Assembly (NCBI GenBank): GCA_023105745.1
Contig: JALGQZ010000004.1
Span: 41,492,437-41,556,436, forward strand
Length of the DNA stretch: 64,000 nucleotides
Direction: 5' to 3'
Source: Austropuccinia psidii
Taxonomy: Eukaryota > Basidiomycota > Pucciniomycetes > Pucciniales > Sphaerophragmiaceae
Shown here: in pieces, positions 1 to 10,740 of the stretch
Layout: each line of letters starts with the position of its first letter
How positions within the stretch are numbered: position 1 is the stretch's first letter
Program-made: the position numbers and the translations under genes
The notes under the pieces: model-generated
The model's input: only the letters and a program-made list of their open reading frames with translations
Database searches by the model: none
Told to the model about the DNA's origin: nothing

Positions 1-1110
1 ACTGACTCCCTGGAAAAACTAGGGGTTGCTTTTTGCCCCTTTTTTCCTTACTTGCCACAAGAACACTGTGAAGCGGACTGCCTTAACCAAACTCTGGGGG
101 ACATCACTAGAGCAATGATGGCCCAGAGTGGAATTCCCTCTTGGTTTTAGAGATTTGCCTATGCCTTGTAATGCTTTATACACAACTGTATCCCAAACTC
201 TCAGTGCATTAATTCATCACCCCATCAAGAATTATATGGTCAAGCGCCATTCATCACAACACTATACCCCTTTGGCATGGAGGCTATTGTTCACATATGG
301 GCCATGCATCAACAACACAAGATGGCACAAAGGGGGATAGACTTTCAACTTTTGAAGACACTGATTATGGGTGTCTGGCTGCTGTGGGAACCAACTACCA
401 ACAAAATGATCCAGTTGGAAAGCATCATATCCCCCCAATTTCAACCATTGAAGGTATTGTTGGCACCAGTTACTAAGGGCTTGCTAGCACACATCATCAA
501 TGCAATGTCTCTGGGTGAGGTACCAACAGAACAGTATGTGGCTTCAGAGAACAGGGAAATCTATTCACTCATCCTACTCAAAGATGTAAAAATTCCCAAC
601 CACTTAGGCCAGGCCTTGTCTGGCCCACACTGGGAAGACTAGAAAAGGGTTTGTATGGTGGAGCTAGACCAGATGGCTGCAAGGAAGGTCTGGGATGTTG
701 TTGAAAAGAAACCACACATGAAGACCATTGAACACAAGTGGGTGCTTGATGTAAAGAAAAACATTGACAGCAGCATAGAGAAGTTCAAGGAGTGGCTTGT
801 TGCCTGTGGTGACAAACAATGACCAGGGTAGGACTGTACCAAGACATATGCACTGACTGCTTCTCTCATGTCACTTCAGCTGGTGGGTGGCCTCCTTTGA
901 TGTGATTGGCACATATATTTAAAGCCCTGTTGATGAAAGTGTTCTTGTTAAGCTGCCCATTTCTTTCCTACCAGAGCTCTGTTAAAAGGTCCTCTGCCTG
1001 AAGAAGGCCCTCTACAGTATGAGGCAGGTGGGTAGGTATTTGTGGAAGTTTCTTTCTGGAGTTGTAAGATGTGACTATGAAACTGTTGATAATATTACTA
1101 TTAATCAACA
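1..1110 (+). pseudogene. Ty1/copia pol fragment (integrase C-terminal part to start of reverse transcriptase)
   Basis: Conceptual translation across several frames gives, in order, the end of a copia integrase (a stretch reading NQTLGDITRAMMAQSGIP near 83-143, followed by SWFWRFAY), the linker typical of rust copia elements (LYPFG then EAIVHIWA near 265-300), and the start of the RVT_2 reverse transcriptase: a Trp-x-Val-Val segment, KWVLDVKKN near 735-765 and SIEKFKEWLVACGDKQ near 773-820. In intact copia RTs this block is the conserved KWVFKVKRN...YKARLVAKG motif. Frameshifts and stops are frequent, the YVDD box is missing, and homology fades after a degenerate KKALY-like segment near 1000-1015. 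The 5' part lies outside the window and no LTR is seen. It is a dead relic. Confidence 0.8.
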
Positions 1111-1411
1111 GTACTATGACTGTTCTTATGAAATATAATAATAAAAATTATTATAACCACAATGCAATAATTGATTATTTATTTATTTATTTTAACTGTT
1201 ATACACTACTAGTGATTATAACAGTAAGAAGTAATTGTCTACTAGAATAAATTACAAGAATTATTTAATAATAAAACTTCTTTTATTAAAATAATGAAAT
1301 TATTTTAATATATAATTATAAATATAATTCTTGCAGAAATTTTTTAATAATTAATTTAAAACCACTCACTAATATTCAATGAACCTTGGAAAGAAAATGG
1401 TAGAGATATTT
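1111..1411. other. AT-rich spacer between copia relic and chromovirus 1
   Basis: About 300 bp of AT-rich sequence with no coding potential. The bases just before the LTR (1407-1411, TATTT) resemble those after the distal LTR (14610-14614, CATTT). I read them as the 5-bp target-site duplication of chromovirus 1 with one mismatch. Confidence 0.5.
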
Positions 1412-2451
1412 TGTGAGCCTTTGAGATATGACCACATATCCAAAAAGGTCACAGCAAAATTTCTGTAATAAGTATACTTATGATAATTATCTCAAAAATT
1501 AGTAAAATACCATAAATAAGTACAAAATCTGAATTAACTAAGAATCTAATTAATAAAAATGTAAAATAAATTACACCATTAGATTCCTCATGGTAAAATA
1601 TACATATGTAATTTTTATGGAATATCTGAAAAGTCAATAATTACTGAAGTATAAGTAATAATATCTTAAAAAAGGTACAAAACCTCATTTATCTCAGAAA
1701 CCAATGAAACAACATTTTAAATAAATTGTACCATTAGATTCTCCATAAACATATACCCATAAAACCATTTTAAAGCTAATCCCTAAAGTCAATACTTAAG
1801 GAATTAAGCTGAATATATGCACTTTTTTGCTCAACACATATATTCATGGTTTTTAGCTAATATCTCTTGAAATATACAAGATAGAGAGATAAACCAAAAA
1901 TAAAATCACCATTTAAGTACTGTAAGACTACAGATATGATATTTATTTCACAAGCTATAGACAAGGCTAAAACCTGTAATGGATTATTGAATAAAATCAA
2001 TAGAGCTGTTGACCACTTTGTTGTAAAAGTGGTCTAAACTTAAAAATAAGTAGACAGTTGGATTCTACTAGCTCATTTGTGAATAATGATGTAATTTTTA
2101 TTACAATATTGAAGGTATAACCATTTGAAATCATGGTTTGAAGTTTAAAATATTAAATTTTGACAGAAAAGATGAGTTACAAGAAAAATCATCAAAAATA
2201 GAGTTTTGATGATTTAATGAAGTGCTCTTAGCACTTGAATAAGGAAATGCCAAGCTATCAGAATAGATGTAGCATTTACAACTTAAAAGTTATTAATGAT
2301 CAAAGTTTAAGCTTAAATTTGATCATTTATGATCACTCACTGTAATCTTATTTTAAGTTTAACAGTCATATAAGTGATAAAACTGATGAATACTATTAGA
2401 TTATGATTAAAACTAATAAAGTACACAAAATTTGGGGTTCTGCCAAGCCTA

Positions 2452-2459
2452 TGACGTCA
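2452..2459. promoter_or_regulatory. CRE-like palindrome TGACGTCA in the 5' LTR
   Basis: A perfect 8-bp TGACGTCA palindrome, the consensus for bZIP/CREB-ATF factors, lies about 170 bp upstream of the LTR TATA box. It is one of few CpG-containing sites in this CpG-poor LTR. A regulatory role is inference. Confidence 0.4.
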
Positions 2460-2628
2460 TCAAGCTTAGAGTTACAGTGATAACTCTAAATAATGGCATA
2501 ATAATGAGGTAAGATGGTTTAATCATGATGTAATCATCACCAAACCTTTAAATATCGATCAATTCCAGTGGATATGATCAGTGAACATCTACTAGAAGCC
2601 TGTTGGACTCTAGGAGGAAGGTATTTAC

Positions 2629-2637
2629 TATAAATAG
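2629..2637 (+). promoter_or_regulatory. Putative LTR TATA box (TATAAATAG)
   Basis: TATAAATAG follows a GC-richer stretch and precedes a T-rich segment, as expected for the U3/R boundary. It would place the transcription start near 2660 and leave about 690 bp of R-U5 before the internal region. The 3' LTR lacks this block. Confidence 0.5.
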
Positions 2638-3345
2638 AGTTCTTTTTACTCTGTTTTCCCCTCAGATGCTTACAAAACATTAAATCATTAAATAAAAAGG
2701 TAATTTCTTTATTCTTTATATATAAAACTTTTATATTATTAAAGACCAAAGATCATCTTATAATAATCTCCTTCTTTGATGTGATTATTACAATTATTTA
2801 ATTGTTTTGCTTAAATTTCTCTAAAAAAACTTCAATTCCACGTAAAACCAAGAAAATTTGTAATTTCTCTTAAAATTTATTGTAACTACAATTTAAACAA
2901 GTTGTAATTACATATCTAGGCGTAAATTTAATCAAAATTATTATATTAAGTATTAAAAGTAGGTTATTTCTCTTATTATAATAATTTTCCTTTATTATTA
3001 CTTTTTAATAATTCCATAATTGATATAAATAGTATTTATATCAATTTATAACTTTAATATTAGTAATATTATTGTTATTAATTGTTTCTTATTAATAAAA
3101 CAATTTTTTATGCCTTTATTATTTGTTGGTAACAATAATAAAGTGCTTTCAAATATATTAATTATCTTATATTAATATATCTATTGATTATATTATCTTT
3201 TTAATAATATAAATTATATTATTATATTTCTTTGATAATATAATTATTTTTTTTTATCTTATTTATTTTATTTATAAGGACATTCATAGTACAATAAGTA
3301 AAATATTAGTAATTTTTACTTCTTGTTTCATAGTCAAACCTTACA

Positions 3346-4230
3346 TTTGGGGCCTGGACGTGATATTTACTCTAAAATACCTTTAAAAAGATTTTAATTG
3401 GGTTTATCCAATAATAAATTATAATTATAATCATAAAATTATATAATAATTTTATATTTATTGATTTAAAAAGCTATTGAGGCATTTGGAAAGCAATTGT
3501 ACTGTCTTACATGTGGTTTTTCACATCCTTAAACTTGCAAGAACTTTCTTTGAGTGACTCTAGTGATTAAAAAAGCTATTTATAAATTAAAAATGATTTT
3601 ATATTATAAATCAATTTCATGAAAGAATCATATTCATTTCATCTTATTCTTTGAAGATAAAAACATAAAAAATGATAAAAAAATATTAAAAGCCAATAAA
3701 AAAAGTTATTTTTATTCATTTTTATTCATTTATTTATTAATTTCATTTTTTAAAACATATAAAAGCAATTTTTATGTGGAAAATTTCCATATATTACCAA
3801 AAATAGCACTTCTTATAAAAAAGACTTATATTTATTTGTCTTTTTTAGTGTTTGAAGACAAACCAACAGAAAGCAACCAAGCCACTGTTGAAAGATTGGT
3901 GGAAGAAACTTGTCCAAGTTCTCCAACACCAATTTTCATTAAGAAAAAGAAAGCTAAGAAATTAGACTTTCCAGGACACACTATTCAGGACTCTGGAGGT
4001 GAGTACCTCATTTATAAAATTGCCATAAGAAGAATTCTTGTCCTGAAATCCTCTTATTTCTTATTTCTTAAATCCTGACTACCACAAGAGGCTCCCAATA
4101 CTCCATCCAATCAGATAGAGCTGGACTCAGAGATAGAATTTATTCCTCAAAAGGGAAAAGAAAGGCAAATATCACCAGTGGAACAGAATCCACACAAGGA
4201 AGTGCCTTATCCCAAAGGCAAGTCCCAGAA
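3346..4230 (+). pseudogene. Chromovirus 1 leader and N-terminal gag segment
   Basis: A reading frame from about 3776 encodes a Lys-rich segment ending in DFPGHTIQDSGG. It runs into a strong splice-donor consensus (GTGAGTAC at 3999). A possible acceptor lies near 4088 (CACAAG), after which a frame resumes with EAPNTPSNQIELDSEIEF and continues to about 4230. An intron in the gag leader is plausible but unproven; the alternative is a decayed continuous frame. No known domain is visible. Confidence 0.45.
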
Positions 4231-6300
4231 ATGCCCATGATATCTGAACCAGAGTTAGGACTAAGTATGAGTAACTCAAACAGGTACAAATCACATTCAG
4301 AGGGCTCATATAGACATTTAAATGAGCCAATACAAGCAGTACTACACAGTGTACAAAGACAAGGACTGGGAAATGTTGCCTCAAATACACCAAGGAGTGA
4401 TGAACTCCTGGCACATCCTCAAGAAATTCCTCAAAGAGGAGGAGATAGTGGTATACTCCAATAGATGGAATCCACTGTCATCCAAGCCTCAAATCAAAAA
4501 GATCAAGGAGTACCACTCCAAAAAGAAGGAGGAAAGCAAGGAAGAAGCCCCAGTAGCTTCTACCAGCAAGCCTCAAGTCAACCAACCTCCCCAAGAAGGG
4601 AAGAAGAACAAGAAAAAGAATTGGAGGAAACCATATTCCCCAAGCTACAGGATTCCAAAAATCCAAAAAGATGCCATGGACAATGTCTTCAACATGGCCA
4701 GAACTTTGATGGAATTCAAAGACAAGGAGGAACAAATAATGAGACAACCCCATTTCCCAAAGAAACAGCCTTATCTCCTGATGTTGTAAATACTTTAAAA
4801 GAGCTTAAAGACAGTATTTTACCTCTGAAAGACATTAAAAATAGTTTATTATCTTTACAAGAAATAAATAATAGCTTATCATCTTTGACAAAAATTGTTG
4901 TACAAAATAAATAAAAAATGATAACATTAAATTTATGGTTTAAAACAAAAAACCAAAAGTTTTAATTGATAATACTAATAAATTGATACAAGGACAACAA
5001 GAATTGTATAAATACATAAAAGATATCAAAGATAAAGCTTTTACAATTAATTATGACGTGAGTATTGATAATCTTACAGAAAAATTAAACAAATTAAGTA
5101 TTTCTGTATAAACATTTGAAGAAAAGACTTCATCACATCAGAAATTACTTTTAGACCATGTGGAAACAGATGATGAAGCAAGAATGCATCTGAAAGATGA
5201 TATTCAAAGTCAAATAAGGCTTATCACTGAAAAAATGGATAAAATTAATGAGCCTAACTCAAATATTCCAAAGTTATAAACTCCTTTTTCTCACATAAGA
5301 AGCCCTGTTAAACCAAAAGAGGAATTAACAAATCCATTCATAACAGACTTAAGTAACCAAGACAATAACCAAGTCTTAATGAAGGAAGAGCCTCAATTAA
5401 AAGAATGGCCAACATTGACAGGGGAAGGTGAATATGACCATATGTCATTTATTAAAACAATTGAAATGTTACAAGAAGATTATGCCATACCATATGAATT
5501 GATCACTGCAAGATTACACTCACTTTTTGAGAAATCTGAAAAAAGATGGTATTATGGAATAAGACAAACAAATGGCAAAAATACCTGGTCTTGGTGGAAA
5601 CAAGAAATAATCACCAAGTGGGCTAATGATTCCTGGAGGTACAAAATAGAAAATTTATTTGAAAACTCCTTCTTGGACCCAGACAAAGATAAACCTTTGA
5701 CTTGGTTCCTAAAACAAGCTGAAAGATTAAATGCACTGTACCCAGAAATGTCACAAAAAATGGTACACATGAAAATACTTAAGAAATGTGGAGGTGAATT
5801 GGAACATTACCTGAGAAGCAGGTATATAGAACCATGCTCCACAGAAGAGTAAATCAATTCACTAGAAGACCTAGTGACAAGGACAAAAATTGGCAGAACT
5901 TGGAAAAAATTGGAAATCAAAAGTCCAAATAAGCCATTTATCAAAAAAGACAAATCAAAAAAAGCTTTCAAGCCCAATACATCCAACAATAATGAGCAAA
6001 GAAAAGGCCATAAATGTGGAGGTCTTGAACACTTAGCCAATAACTGCCTCAAGAAGGCAAAACTCAATGAAATTGTGGAAACAGAAAATAACAATGACAA
6101 AGAAGAGGAATCTGACTCTGAAAAAGAGACGGAAGAGTCAGAAACTTCTGAAAGTGATGAAATTAATATAATTAATTCACAAATTAATAATATTGATATA
6201 ATTTATGAAGTAATATATGTTAACTCAAACTTACCACAAGTTGGAACATCTGACAAAAAACTGACAAATGTGCAATATGCCAAACTGTATAGAACCAAAC
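4231..6300 (+). pseudogene. Chromovirus 1 gag (capsid-like region and damaged CCHC zinc knuckle)
   Basis: The main gag frame starts at 4231 and is interrupted by TAG at 4462 and TAA at 4912, then shifts frame. The N-terminal part is Gln/Lys/Glu-rich. A heptad-like stretch (LKELKDSILPLKDIKNSLL, near 4795-4850) suggests a coiled coil. The capsid-like core at 5379-5849 contains the Trp-rich segment KRWYYGIRQTNGKNTWSWWK. The nucleocapsid knuckle near 6007-6048 reads GHKCGGLEHLANNC. In a C-x2-C-x4-H-x4-C knuckle the first Cys should stand where Gly is, so zinc binding is probably lost. An acidic Glu/Ser/Asp-rich tail follows. Gag would package element RNA in cytoplasmic particles. Confidence 0.8.
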
Positions 6301-6785
6301 CTGTAAAAGGAATGGGATATACAGCTGGAAAATCAAGTATAAGTATTGTCATGGTTAATAACCAAGAGGCAAAAGTGATCTTGGATACAGGAGCATATTT
6401 CACCTGTGTGGGTAAAGGTTATTCAAAAACAATTGTTCCAGATTGGCAAGAAAAGCTTATACCAATACAAGGTGTCAAATTTAGTAGTGCAAGTGAGAAC
6501 ATGAAGCCCCTTGGAATAATTGACTTAACACTCATTTTTCCTCATCTATCACAATGTATAAGATTGAAATTAGAGTTTTTAGTAATGGACAGCTGTAATA
6601 GTAACCATTTTATACTTGGAAATGACTACTTGTCAATTTATGGCATAGATATCTCTAACAAAAAAGATAGATATTTTACCATAGGAGACAATAAAAGACA
6701 AAGATTTGGCTTTCTTAATAGTAAAAGACAAAGAACAGCTGTCAAGAAGGAAGAAAAAAATCCCAGAAATGGATTTTTTCATAAC
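6301..6785 (+). pseudogene. Chromovirus 1 aspartic protease
   Basis: The retropepsin motif appears as VILDTGAYFTCVG, with the catalytic Asp codon at 6384. A hydrophobic C-terminal half follows, with FILGNDYLSIYGID near 6610-6650, equivalent to the family's conserved ILG motif. The frame is shared with the end of gag and terminates at 6786. The pol frame overlaps it from 6706 in the next frame; related elements appear to have one continuous gag-pol, so I read this as a mutational frameshift. The enzyme would mature Gag-Pol in the particle. Confidence 0.85.
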
Positions 6786-7662
6786 TGAACAGCTAAAAGA
6801 GGCAGAATTCAATCATGAATTAACAGTAAAAATGAAAGAAAAATTGATTTACCTCTTATTTAAATATGAAAATGCCTTTTCAACTGACAAAGAGCCACTA
6901 GGTGCTATAATTGGACATGGGATAAACATAATTCTTAATGTAGAAAAAACTTATCCACCTCTATTAAGAAGACCAGCTTATCCAGCTAGCCCAAGAGCTA
7001 GAGAAGCTTTAGAGGTACACATTAAGGAACTAATGGACCTTGGAGTACTAAGGAAAGTAGGACATAATGAACAGTTATAGGTAACTACACCTGTGATTGT
7101 AGCCTGGCATAATGGAAACTCAAGGATGGTAGGAGACTTTAGAGATCTGAACACCTATACTATCCCTGACAGATATCCAATACCCAGAATCCATGAGACA
7201 TTAACACAATTATCTCAGGCTAAGTTCATAACAGCCATGGATTCTCTAAAGTGTTTTCATCAAAATGTCTTAACAGACAATCCCAAAAAACTACTAAGGA
7301 TAATAGTCCACTGTGGAAGCTTTGAATATCTCAGGATGCCACTTGGTATAAAAAAGGCGCCATCCCACTACCAGAGGAGGATGAATACCTTATTTCCTGA
7401 AGAATTATCAGAAGGATTTCTGATTATTTATATTGATGATATCATAGTTTGCTCAGAGACTTGGGAAAGTCACCTATCAAGACTAGAAAGAGTCTTACAA
7501 AAAATAGTCCAAGTAAACATGAAAATCTCTTTGAGAAAGTGTCATTTTGCATACAGTGAACTGAAAGCACTAGGACATGTGGTATCTGGACTAAGTTTGG
7601 GCATAGACAAAGACAAAGTAGCAGCAGTACTATTGAAACCAATGCCCCAAATCAAAAAATAA
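6706..7662 (+). pseudogene. Chromovirus 1 reverse transcriptase
   Basis: Classic Ty3/gypsy RT blocks occur in order: YPASPRAREALEVHIKELMD, then (after TAG at 7078) WHNGNSRMVGDFRDLNTYT, YPIPRIHETLTQLSQAKFIT, the MD-x-L segment, FEYLRMPLGIKKAPSHYQR, and the catalytic YIDD at 7429-7440. A second stop (TAA) closes the frame at 7660. Thumb-like sequence (VNMKISLRKCHFAYSELKAL then GHVVSG) is preserved. The catalytic Asp pair is intact, so inactivation comes from the stops rather than from motif loss. Confidence 0.9.
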
Positions 7663-8349
7663 ATGCAATCATTTCTAGGATTTGCTGGTTACTATAGACA
7701 GCATATAAAGGACTTCAAAAAAATTGCCAAATCCTTGTATAAACTATGTCACCAACAAACAGTCTATGAAATGACCGAAGAAAGAGTTAAATCATATGAG
7801 GAATTCAAAAATTCCTTAACAAATTCCCTATTTCTTCTAATCCCAGATTGGAAACTACCCTTTAAATTATACATTAATGCTTGTGGAGAAGGACTAGGTT
7901 CTGCACTACACCAGACACAAATCATCAATGATAAACCAGTGGAAGGACAAATTTCTTTTATTTCAAGACAAATAAAGCCAACAGAGGCAAGATATGGAGA
8001 AATACAAATGGAATGCCTATGCTTAGTATGGGCTTTAGAAAAATTACACTATTACTTGGATGGAACAGTATTTGATGTGATTACAGACTGTAATGCTGTA
8101 AAATCTCTATTAAATATGAAAACTCCAAATAGACATATTCTGATATGGAAAACTGCTATCCAAGAATATAGAGGAAATATGACTATTGTTCATAAATCTG
8201 GTAATATTCATAAAAATGCAGATGGTCTTAGCAGATGGGCTCTAGCAAATACTCCTGAAAATCCAGAATGGGTACCACAGGAGGAGCACCATATAGAAGG
8301 GATATGTGTCACAGACATTGGCACAGAATTCTTCAACCAAGTTAAATAA
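7663..8349 (+). pseudogene. Chromovirus 1 RT connection and RNase H
   Basis: In frame with the RT after its stop. The connection ([20 protein letters not shown]) is followed by RNase H with [53 protein letters not shown] and NADGLSRWA. The first catalytic carboxylate, normally Asp in a Y-I-D-A-C-G context, is Asn here (GAT to AAT). This G-to-A change should abolish activity. The Glu and the other Asp residues remain. Confidence 0.88.
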
Positions 8350-8394
8350 AGCTATAAAATACATAAGAATTGCCATATCTTAAGCCAACTACTA

Positions 8395-9238
8395 ATGAAA
8401 GACTGCAAAGACCCATCACTTTCATCAAAATTAGATGAAATAGGGAAAAAGGAATATGATGAAGGAAGATTCCACCTCCTTGATGGAATCCTTTATAATA
8501 GAACAAAACACACATGTGTTATGGCCTTAACGGATAGAACTCTAATAAACAATATTTTACATGAGTGTCATGATAGTGTTGCAGCTGGACATCTCTCAGA
8601 AGATAGAACACTAGAGAGGGTAAAAACCTGCTCTTGGTGGCCAAATTGGAAGAAAGATGTTGCAGAATACTGCCAAACCTGTGACAGATGTCAAAAATCC
8701 AACAGATCCACAGGAAAGAAATTTGGAATGATGATCCAAATCCAAGAACCAAAATCCCCTTGGGAAATAGTTCATATTGATTGGGTAACAGCACTACCTC
8801 CAGGAGGAGACAGAAGTTATAATGCATGCCTAGTGTTAGTTGACAGGTATAGCAAAACCCCTATGTTCCTACCACTTCACAAAGGATGACACAGCTATGG
8901 ACACAGCCATAATGATATGTAATAAAGTCATTAACCACACAGGCTTATTCCAAAATATCATAAGTGACAGAGACCCAAAGTTCACTTCAGCATTATGGAC
9001 AAACCTCCATAACTTGTTTGGGACAAAATTGTCATTCTCAACAGCTTACCGTCCTCAAACTGATGGCTTAGAAGAAAGAATGATACAAAACTTGGAGGAC
9101 ATTATCAGAAGATTCTGTGCTTATGGACTGTAATTTTAAGATGCTGATGGTTTTACCCATGATTGGTGTACATTAATACCAGCTTTTGAACTGGAATATA
9201 AAACATCAATTCATTCTTCTACTGGAAAAACACCAGCA
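8395..9238 (+). pseudogene. Chromovirus 1 integrase (HHCC and DDE core)
   Basis: An N-terminal zinc domain is visible (HECHDSVAAGH ... CQTCDRCQ, H-x3-H and C-x2-C). The core has the first Asp in HIDWVTALPPGG, VDRYSKTPMFLP, the second Asp in ISDRDPKFTSALW, and the Glu in the segment AYRPQTDGLEERMIQNLED. A frameshift near 8885 moves the second half into another frame, and a stop at about 9130 interrupts it again. The DDE residues survive. Confidence 0.88.
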
Positions 9239-9874
9239 ATGTTAAAAAAAGGTTGGAATCCAAGACTTCCTTATGATACCCTCAAAAAGGACTTAGTGGA
9301 TATACATCCAACAGCAAGCATTTTCAAAATAATGCTTGACAAAGCAAGACACCATGCAAACAGATTTATGCAAGATTATTTCAAATATGCAAAAGAAAGA
9401 TGGGATAAAAGTCATAAACCACCTGACTTCAAAATAGGAGACTTGGTCATAGTGTCAACTCTTAATTTCAATAATATAAGAGGACCAAAGAAATTGAAAT
9501 ATTCCTTTGCAGGACCATTCATGATAAAAGCACTACATGGACCTAATGCTGTGCAATTGGAGCTCACAGGTGAACTAATGAATAAACACCCAACTTTCCC
9601 TGTAAGTCTGACAAAACCTTACAGCTCAAGTGACAAGGAATCATTTCCACTAATAAATAAACTCCCACTTGAAATACCCCCTTTGGAAGAAGGAGAGGAA
9701 AAGAAAATTGTGAAAGTCCTTAAAGAAAGAAGGACAAGAAATAGAAAAGAAAGAGAATACCTTGTAAGGTATAGAAATCCAACTAAAGAAGATGAATGGC
9801 TACTTGAGAAAGATATAATAAATTATGATAAGATACTAAGAAGGTTCAGACATGAAAGAAAACCTAAAGAATAG
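9239..9874 (+). pseudogene. Chromovirus 1 integrase C-terminus with chromodomain-like tail
   Basis: Begins in the integrase C-terminal domain (PDFKIGDLVIVSTLNF, SFAGPFMIKALHGPNAVQL), as in chromoviruses with a GPY/F module. The tail reads KIVKVLKERRTRNRKEREYL followed by VRYRNPTKEDEWLLEKDI. This matches a chromodomain layout: beta-strand, Tyr-Leu-Val, then a Trp-containing strand and a Glu-rich helix. Chromodomains of this class target integration to marked chromatin. Part of the aromatic cage is not obvious, so call it chromodomain-like. Confidence 0.8.
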
Positions 9875-9992
9875 AAAAATCAAGCATTATTGAGCTTCAA
9901 GACTAACAAAGTCTATTGAAGAGGTTGGACAGTGGATGATACCCTAATTAACTATATAAAATTGTGGTACAATCTTTTTTGGTGGTAGGGAA

Positions 9993-10215
9993 TGTGAGCC
10001 TTTGAGATATGACCACATATCCAAAAAGGTCACAGAAAAATTTCTGTAATAATTATACTTATGATAATTATCTCAAAAATTAGTAAAATACCATAAATAA
10101 GTACAATTTGTTGGTAACAGTAATAAAGTGCTTTTAAATATATTAATTATCTTATATTAATATATTTATTTAATGATATAATTATTTTTACGCCATAATT
10201 ATAATAATTATTTTT
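9993..10215 (+). repeat. 3' LTR of chromovirus 1, left piece
   Basis: Matches the first ~115 bp of the 5' LTR, then jumps at about 10107 to sequence equal to 3121 onwards. A smaller gap also separates the copies near 10165. The piece ends where the MULE begins. The promoter-containing U3 block present in the 5' LTR is absent. Confidence 0.85.
10208..10215. repeat. Target-site duplication of MULE copy A, left (TTATTTTT)
   Basis: TTATTTTT directly precedes the terminal GGGTGTTGG and recurs at 14511-14518. Removing the insert plus one copy restores an LTR sequence collinear with 3230-3265. Confidence 0.6.
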
Positions 10216-10740
10216 GGGTGTTGGTAAAAACACGTAAGGGGTGCCCTGGGCCCATTTTTAATTAAAAATGAAACACAATTGGGCCTGTATTGGGCCAAAA
10301 CATGCCCAAAAGATGTTTTTTCCCCACAAAACCTCTCTAACTCCAAATTGTTTCAGATATTTTTGCCCAGCCCCCTTCCCAAAAAAAAACAAGCCCAAAC
10401 ACCCCAATAATCCACATTATCCCCACCCCAAACCATTGTTTTTTTTTTGGAAAAACAGCATTACCAAAGCCATTTTGCAAAGCTTTTCACACTTTTTTTT
10501 CCCCAAATACTGCATTTTCCACCACAACAACCTGCTCTCAAGCCTCTCAATTTTCAATTTTTTTACCTTCCCTCATCTATTAATCCCACATTTAAACCAC
10601 TTTCTTTCACTCTTAACCACTTCTGTTCATTTTTCACACCTTTTTTCACCTCTTTTTCTTATTTCGAAAGGTTCTTACCCCATTCCAAATCCCCCAATTC
10701 CCCCTTTTTTTCACTTTTATACATAATTTTCATTAAAAAA

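Larger units (their letters stand above)
1412..3345 (+). repeat. 5' LTR of chromovirus 1 (about 1.93 kb)
   Basis: Begins TG and ends CA. Its first ~115 bp match 9993-10107, and its last ~90 bp match 14519-14609. A middle segment of about 1.59 kb (roughly 1528-3118), which contains the only convincing TATA box, has no counterpart in the 3' LTR. It contains a short internal direct repeat (ACCATTAGATTC near 1574 and 1728). The sequence just after it (TTTGGGGCCTGG, 3346-3357) sits where a primer-binding site should be; I could not assign a tRNA. Confidence 0.85.

Noticed and set aside
4322..4789. 155-codon Lys-rich frame overlapping gag
   Set aside because: It overlaps the 4231-4914 frame, which continues into the coiled-coil and matches my recollection of related gag; the other is likely a shadow, though I cannot exclude the reverse over 4322-4700.
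10268..10726. 152-codon Pro/Phe/His-rich frame upstream of the MULE gene
   Set aside because: It lies in the pyrimidine-rich leader and is not open in copies B or C.
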